Below are positions 15,101-17,112 of a stretch of DNA of 17,112 nt, in pieces. This stretch comes from Halovenus sp. (GTDB lineage: Archaea; Halobacteriota; Halobacteria; Halobacteriales; Haloarculaceae). Both the position numbers and the translations under genes were made by a program. The notes below the pieces were generated by a model that saw only the letters and a list, made by a program, of their open reading frames with translations, was not told the origin of the DNA and did not search any database. The DNA is taken from positions 1-17,112 of the forward strand of contig PUNZ01000061.1 in assembly GCA_003551945.1 (NCBI GenBank), written 5' to 3'. Numbering within the stretch: position 1 is the first letter of the stretch; the number at the start of each line of letters is the position of its first letter.

Positions 15101-15895
15101 GTCGCGCATCTCCTGATGGCCTTCGTCAGGAATGACCTGTGATGGGGTGACAACGGTGGATTCTCCGGTGTGAATCCCCATCGGGTCGATATTCTCCATG
15201 TTACAGATGATGATACAGGAATCATCGGCATCGCGCATGACCTCGTATTCGAGTTCAATCCAGCCATCGATGGATTCCGTTATCATCACGCGGTTGTCAC
15301 GCGAGAGGTTGAGGCCGCGACGGACCGACTCGCGGAGTTCGTCCATCTCGCCGATGACGCCTGACCCAGCACCGCCGAGCGTGTAGGTGGTTCGCATGAT
15401 GACGGGAAGGCCACCGACAGCATCGACGGCATCTTCCAGTTCATCAACGGAACTGATGGTCTCCGAGCGGGGAACTGGCTGTCCGATAGATTGCATCCGC
15501 TGTCTGAACTCGTCGCGGTCTTCGGTTGCATAGATGGTGTCGAGCGGCGTCCCCATTACCTCGACATCGTACTCCTCAAGAATGCCCTCCTCGGCGAGTT
15601 CGGCAGTCACGTTCAACCCGGTTTGTCCGCCAAGACCAGCGATGACGCCATCCGGACGTTCTTTCCGAATGATTTCAGCGATTGCGTCCGTCGTAATTGG
15701 CTCGATATAAACCTCGTCGGCCATATCGGGGTCGGTCATGATTGTCGCAGGATTGGAGTTGACCAGCACCACCCGCGCACCCTCTTCGCGGAGCGCACGG
15801 CAGGCCTGTGCGCCAGAGTAGTCGAACTCGGCCGCCTGTCCAATCTGAATCGGACCGCTCCCGATGAGCAAGATCGTCCGGTTTTCAGTTGTCAT
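12116..15895 (-). CDS. carB: Carbamoyl-phosphate synthase large chain (CarB) with long C-terminal extension
   Basis: CarB makes carbamoyl phosphate from bicarbonate, ammonia (passed from CarA) and two ATP, for arginine and pyrimidine synthesis. The 1259-aa protein has both ATP-grasp halves: SGPIQIGQAAEFDYSGAQA (13-31), RTTYTLGGAGSG (168-179) and VVEVNPRVSRSSALASKATG (298-317), repeated as GGGPIRIGQGVEFDYCS (586-602), VRPSYVLGGRAMEVV (740-754) and VLEANPRSSRTVPFVSKATG (865-884). The connecting domain has the VDTCAGEF motif. The MGS allosteric domain (about 965-1055) is short and diverged. Family members are usually about 1050-1080 aa. Here the frame runs on to 1259, adding roughly 195 acidic, mostly helical residues that I cannot assign to a family. 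The ATG at 15895 matches the family start. carA is not in the window. Confidence 0.96.
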   Translation of the reverse strand: MTTENRTILLIGSGPIQIGQAAEFDYSGAQACRALREEGARVVLVNSNPATIMTDPDMADEVYIEPITTDAIAEIIRKERPDGVIAGLGGQTGLNVTAELAEEGILEEYDVEVMGTPLDTIYATEDRDEFRQRMQSIGQPVPRSETISSVDELEDAVDAVGGLPVIMRTTYTLGGAGSGVIGEMDELRESVRRGLNLSRDNRVMITESIDGWIELEYEVMRDADDSCIIICNMENIDPMGIHTGESTVVTPSQVIPDEGHQEMRDVALEVIRELGIQGGCNIQFAWHDDGTPGGEYRVVEVNPRVSRSSALASKATGYPIARVTAKVALGKRLHEITNEITGETTAAFEPAIDYIVTKVPRWPKDKFRDVEFELGPAMKSTGEAMAIGRTFEESLLKALRSSEYDPAADWGEIDDKELESEYLEKPTPDRPYAIFEAFDRGYTVDEINELTEIRVWYLERYKRIADAAQAAADGDFAIAAQAGFTDHEISALAGGEFEDTHASWLPERVKSDADSAEGEATPDGGTVTVDSVEAETVERDYKLVDTCAGEFVATTPYYYSARDPLSELDRDELLVDRDIESVVVVGGGPIRIGQGVEFDYCSVHAIQALREMGIDAHVVNNNPETVSTDYDTSDGLFFEPITAEEVADIIEAINADGVMVQFGGQTSVDIGHPLEKELDRRNLDCEILGTSVDAMDLAEDRDRFNKLMADLGIAQAEGATATSKDEALDLAHDIGYPVLVRPSYVLGGRAMEVVYNDEDLETYIEEAVRVSPEKPILIDDFLADAVELDVDAVSDGENVLIGGVMEHVETAGVHSGDSSCMIPPRSLGRDVNRRVREVVEDIAQALDTVGLLNVQLAVKDGEVYVLEANPRSSRTVPFVSKATGVPIAKIAAKVMAGASLDELDYEEQIPEQVSIKEVVLPFDRLPGSDPRLGPEMKSTGEVMGTASTFGKAYQKAQMCVGKPIPLSGTAIVDLPVVGFEEAFDVHNLDDFEDNEAVKEALRNGDIDLVLSRDRDLLEICVEETITYFSTIESAQAALEAIRHSDEPLDVEPVDSRPKKQEYWGQPKEREELSGQIETLKTVADAGYFDALDTEDEDLDAFVGGLEAVTESMDRFVLLLESKADGPSDELLALKELLESYEYNAQIMSELPGADGRTDEQDMAAYMMLSKFAILLDQDPSRRLTEYETAKAHDNVLARLTPADNEPRSTHVIGGHENSDLDHIGEFEFDTDPSEVLEDVLGWAEEIIEQRRAPTSGRLL

Positions 15896-15919
15896 TGTCC
15901 GGGTTGAGTTTGCACATCG

Positions 15920-15927
15920 TAATAAGC
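15920..15927 (-). promoter_or_regulatory. TATA-like element for carB
   Basis: On the minus strand the core reads GCTTATTA, about 27 nt upstream of the carB ATG at 15895. It suggests that carB has its own leaderless promoter. Confidence 0.45.
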
Positions 15928-16034
15928 CCGACGGATTAGTACGAAACTCGTAGCCAAATTTCGAAAATCGTATGGTATGCCGACCCACGATTGTCGGCTT
16001 CGAAGCGTGGGAGTTATGCCAGCCAGATGAACGC

Positions 16035-16589
16035 CTATCGCAAATTCTTGAGCGCTCGGAGTTTGTCAAGCGCGCGACCCGGAAGTCCGATCCCTTTGAC
16101 AGTCACTCCGACGAGGACCATCAGCGTGTAGAGGCCGAGCGTCGAGAGCCAGATAACCAACATCGCGAGAACGGCCCACCCGCCGGAGAGGAAATAAAAC
16201 GCTCCGAGAGTCATCGCAGTTCCATACAGCAATACGAGGTATGGGCCCCAGCCGGTTGCGTGTCCACGGCGGACGCGCTTTCTCACGTACCGTTTCAGGT
16301 CTTTTTCGATTTCCTCGCGATGGACCGTTCGTTCGTCAATCGAGTCTTCGAACTCGTCTAGTTTGGCTTCGAGCTCCGTAACCTGTGTTTCGAGTTCCGA
16401 CTGGTTACTATCGACGCTCGATTCGACGGAGTCTATGTCGGCTTCTAGCCCCGCAACGGCTGATTCGAACGCGGCCAACTGCTCTCTGAGGTCAGCAATA
16501 TCCTCCTGTGTGAGTTCGTCTCCCTGCGTTTCGTGCTCCCCGTCATCATCAGGCTCGTTGTCATCGGTCGGGCCATCGAATTCACTCAT
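16035..16589 (-). CDS. Coiled-coil membrane protein, DUF7310-like
   Basis: The 184-aa protein has three parts. An acidic disordered N-terminus covers about residues 1-25. A long coiled coil (about 26-98) has heptad-spaced Leu/Val/Ile and many Glu. After a basic linker (KRYVRKRVRRG, 99-109) there are two transmembrane helices (about 116-135 and 138-162) and a basic C-terminal tail (ALDKLRALKNLR). It resembles haloarchaeal coiled-coil proteins annotated as DUF7310, whose role is not known. By charge, the basic segments next to the membrane probably lie in the cytoplasm, which would put the coiled coil inside the cell. It lies 139 bp upstream of carB and 76 bp downstream of the YihY-like gene on the same strand. 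Confidence 0.75.
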   Translation of the reverse strand: MSEFDGPTDDNEPDDDGEHETQGDELTQEDIADLREQLAAFESAVAGLEADIDSVESSVDSNQSELETQVTELEAKLDEFEDSIDERTVHREEIEKDLKRYVRKRVRRGHATGWGPYLVLLYGTAMTLGAFYFLSGGWAVLAMLVIWLSTLGLYTLMVLVGVTVKGIGLPGRALDKLRALKNLR

Positions 16590-16665
16590 ACTCGCTCGTT
16601 AGCTATGCTGTCGTAGCCATCCCTGTTGTAGTTGCCGGTCTGTCGGAAGCGTCTCGGGTCTGGCA

Positions 16666-17112
16666 TCACTGGCTTGGTGTCTCACCGTGAGGGTGTTCGT
16701 CTGCTCCGCTGACGAGCCGGGTATCGACTGCCTCACCCAACACGGCGTTGAGTGCAGCACCCAACAGCAACACAAGCCCTGCAAAATAAAACCAGACAAG
16801 CAAGAGCAACACACCGGCGAGCACGCCATATAGCTGGAAGCCACCAGCGAATGATGTGTAGACCCCAAACAGTTGGCTGAGGAGTGTCCATGCGAGGCCC
16901 GCAAATACCGCTCCGGGAACCGCTTCACGGACGGTGACCGAGCGCGGCGGGAACACATAATAGAGCGGGAAAAAGACGACCGGTAACATCAAAATTAGGG
17001 CCAGTGTGGTAATGAAACTCGCAATCCAGATGTCGACGACGACGGCCGCCGCTGAGAGTGTTGCGGTGACACCAACCGCTGCTGCGACCCCAAGGAGGAC
17101 AATAAACGCATC
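16666..17112 (-). CDS. YihY/BrkB-family membrane protein (partial, C-terminal part)
   Basis: The frame is open from the right edge of the window to the stop at 16666, so 148 C-terminal residues are visible and the start lies outside. There are about four hydrophobic segments. The signature of the family is clear: a YYVFPPRSVTVREAVPG stretch, then AVFAGLAWTLLSQLFGVY, and YGVLAGVLLLLVWFYFAGLVLLLGAALNAVL (in parts) before a polar tail. YihY/BrkB proteins (once misnamed ribonuclease BN) are integral membrane proteins of uncertain, possibly transport-related, function. An in-frame ATG at 16989 is internal to the family match and is not the start. Confidence 0.88.
   Translation of the reverse strand, partial: DAFIVLLGVAAAVGVTATLSAAAVVVDIWIASFITTLALILMLPVVFFPLYYVFPPRSVTVREAVPGAVFAGLAWTLLSQLFGVYTSFAGGFQLYGVLAGVLLLLVWFYFAGLVLLLGAALNAVLGEAVDTRLVSGADEHPHGETPSQ

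Noticed and set aside
15896..16069. Extended CarB start at 16069
   Set aside because: The extra 58 residues are basic, unlike the rest of the protein, and lie upstream of the family start MTTENRTILL and over its promoter.
1..17112. Defence island, prophage, CRISPR or mobile element
   Set aside because: I found no transposase, integrase, nuclease-helicase pair, toxin-antitoxin pair or regularly spaced repeats. The genes are mostly housekeeping or common haloarchaeal families.

Overview
The window is a chromosomal segment of a haloarchaeon (class Halobacteria). The proteins are strongly acidic and rich in Asp and Glu. Several families are typical of haloarchaea: a Tat-type lipoprotein, a protein resembling the Hvo_1808 surface family, a free-standing HalOD1 domain, a DUF7331-like mini-protein and a bacterial-type UvrC. 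Many start codons lie about 27 nt from a TATA-like element, as expected for leaderless haloarchaeal transcripts. The base composition looks moderate for the group (judged by eye, mid-50s % GC), so I do not name a genus. I see no rRNA, tRNA, insertion sequence, integrase or CRISPR array.

Left part (1-5216). This holds the N-terminal part of a membrane protein resembling the YdjM/DUF457 hydrolases, then an intergenic region with an AT-rich dyad, then a very acidic secreted lipoprotein. A SAM-dependent methyltransferase diverges from the lipoprotein and converges on uvrC (nucleotide excision repair). Next comes an idi-like gene (isoprenoid isomerase, Nudix fold) that lacks the catalytic cysteine. 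It converges on a small two-helix membrane protein.

Middle part (5218-10115). A quinone-oxidoreductase-like MDR dehydrogenase sits one nucleotide upstream of the small membrane protein gene. An ornithine cyclodeaminase/mu-crystallin family protein lies upstream of that on the same strand. A plus-strand group follows: a DUF7331-like mini-protein, a Pr6Pr-type membrane protein and a GNAT acetyltransferase, the last two abutting exactly. These converge on nicotinate phosphoribosyltransferase (NAD salvage) across a 24-bp imperfect tandem repeat that carries the GNAT stop codon.

Right part (10116-17112, all minus strand). A lone HalOD1 signalling-output domain is followed by an HExxH surface lipoprotein. 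Then comes carB (carbamoyl-phosphate synthase large chain, for arginine and pyrimidine synthesis) with an unusually long acidic C-terminal tail of about 195 residues and a reduced MGS domain. Next are a coiled-coil membrane protein and the C-terminal part of a YihY/BrkB family protein cut by the window edge.

Most of this is ordinary housekeeping and accessory content. I found no clear new multi-gene system. The points most worth checking are the carB tail, the enzyme homologues lacking expected catalytic or zinc-binding residues (the idi-like, OCD-like and MDR proteins), and the intergenic dyad and tandem repeat.
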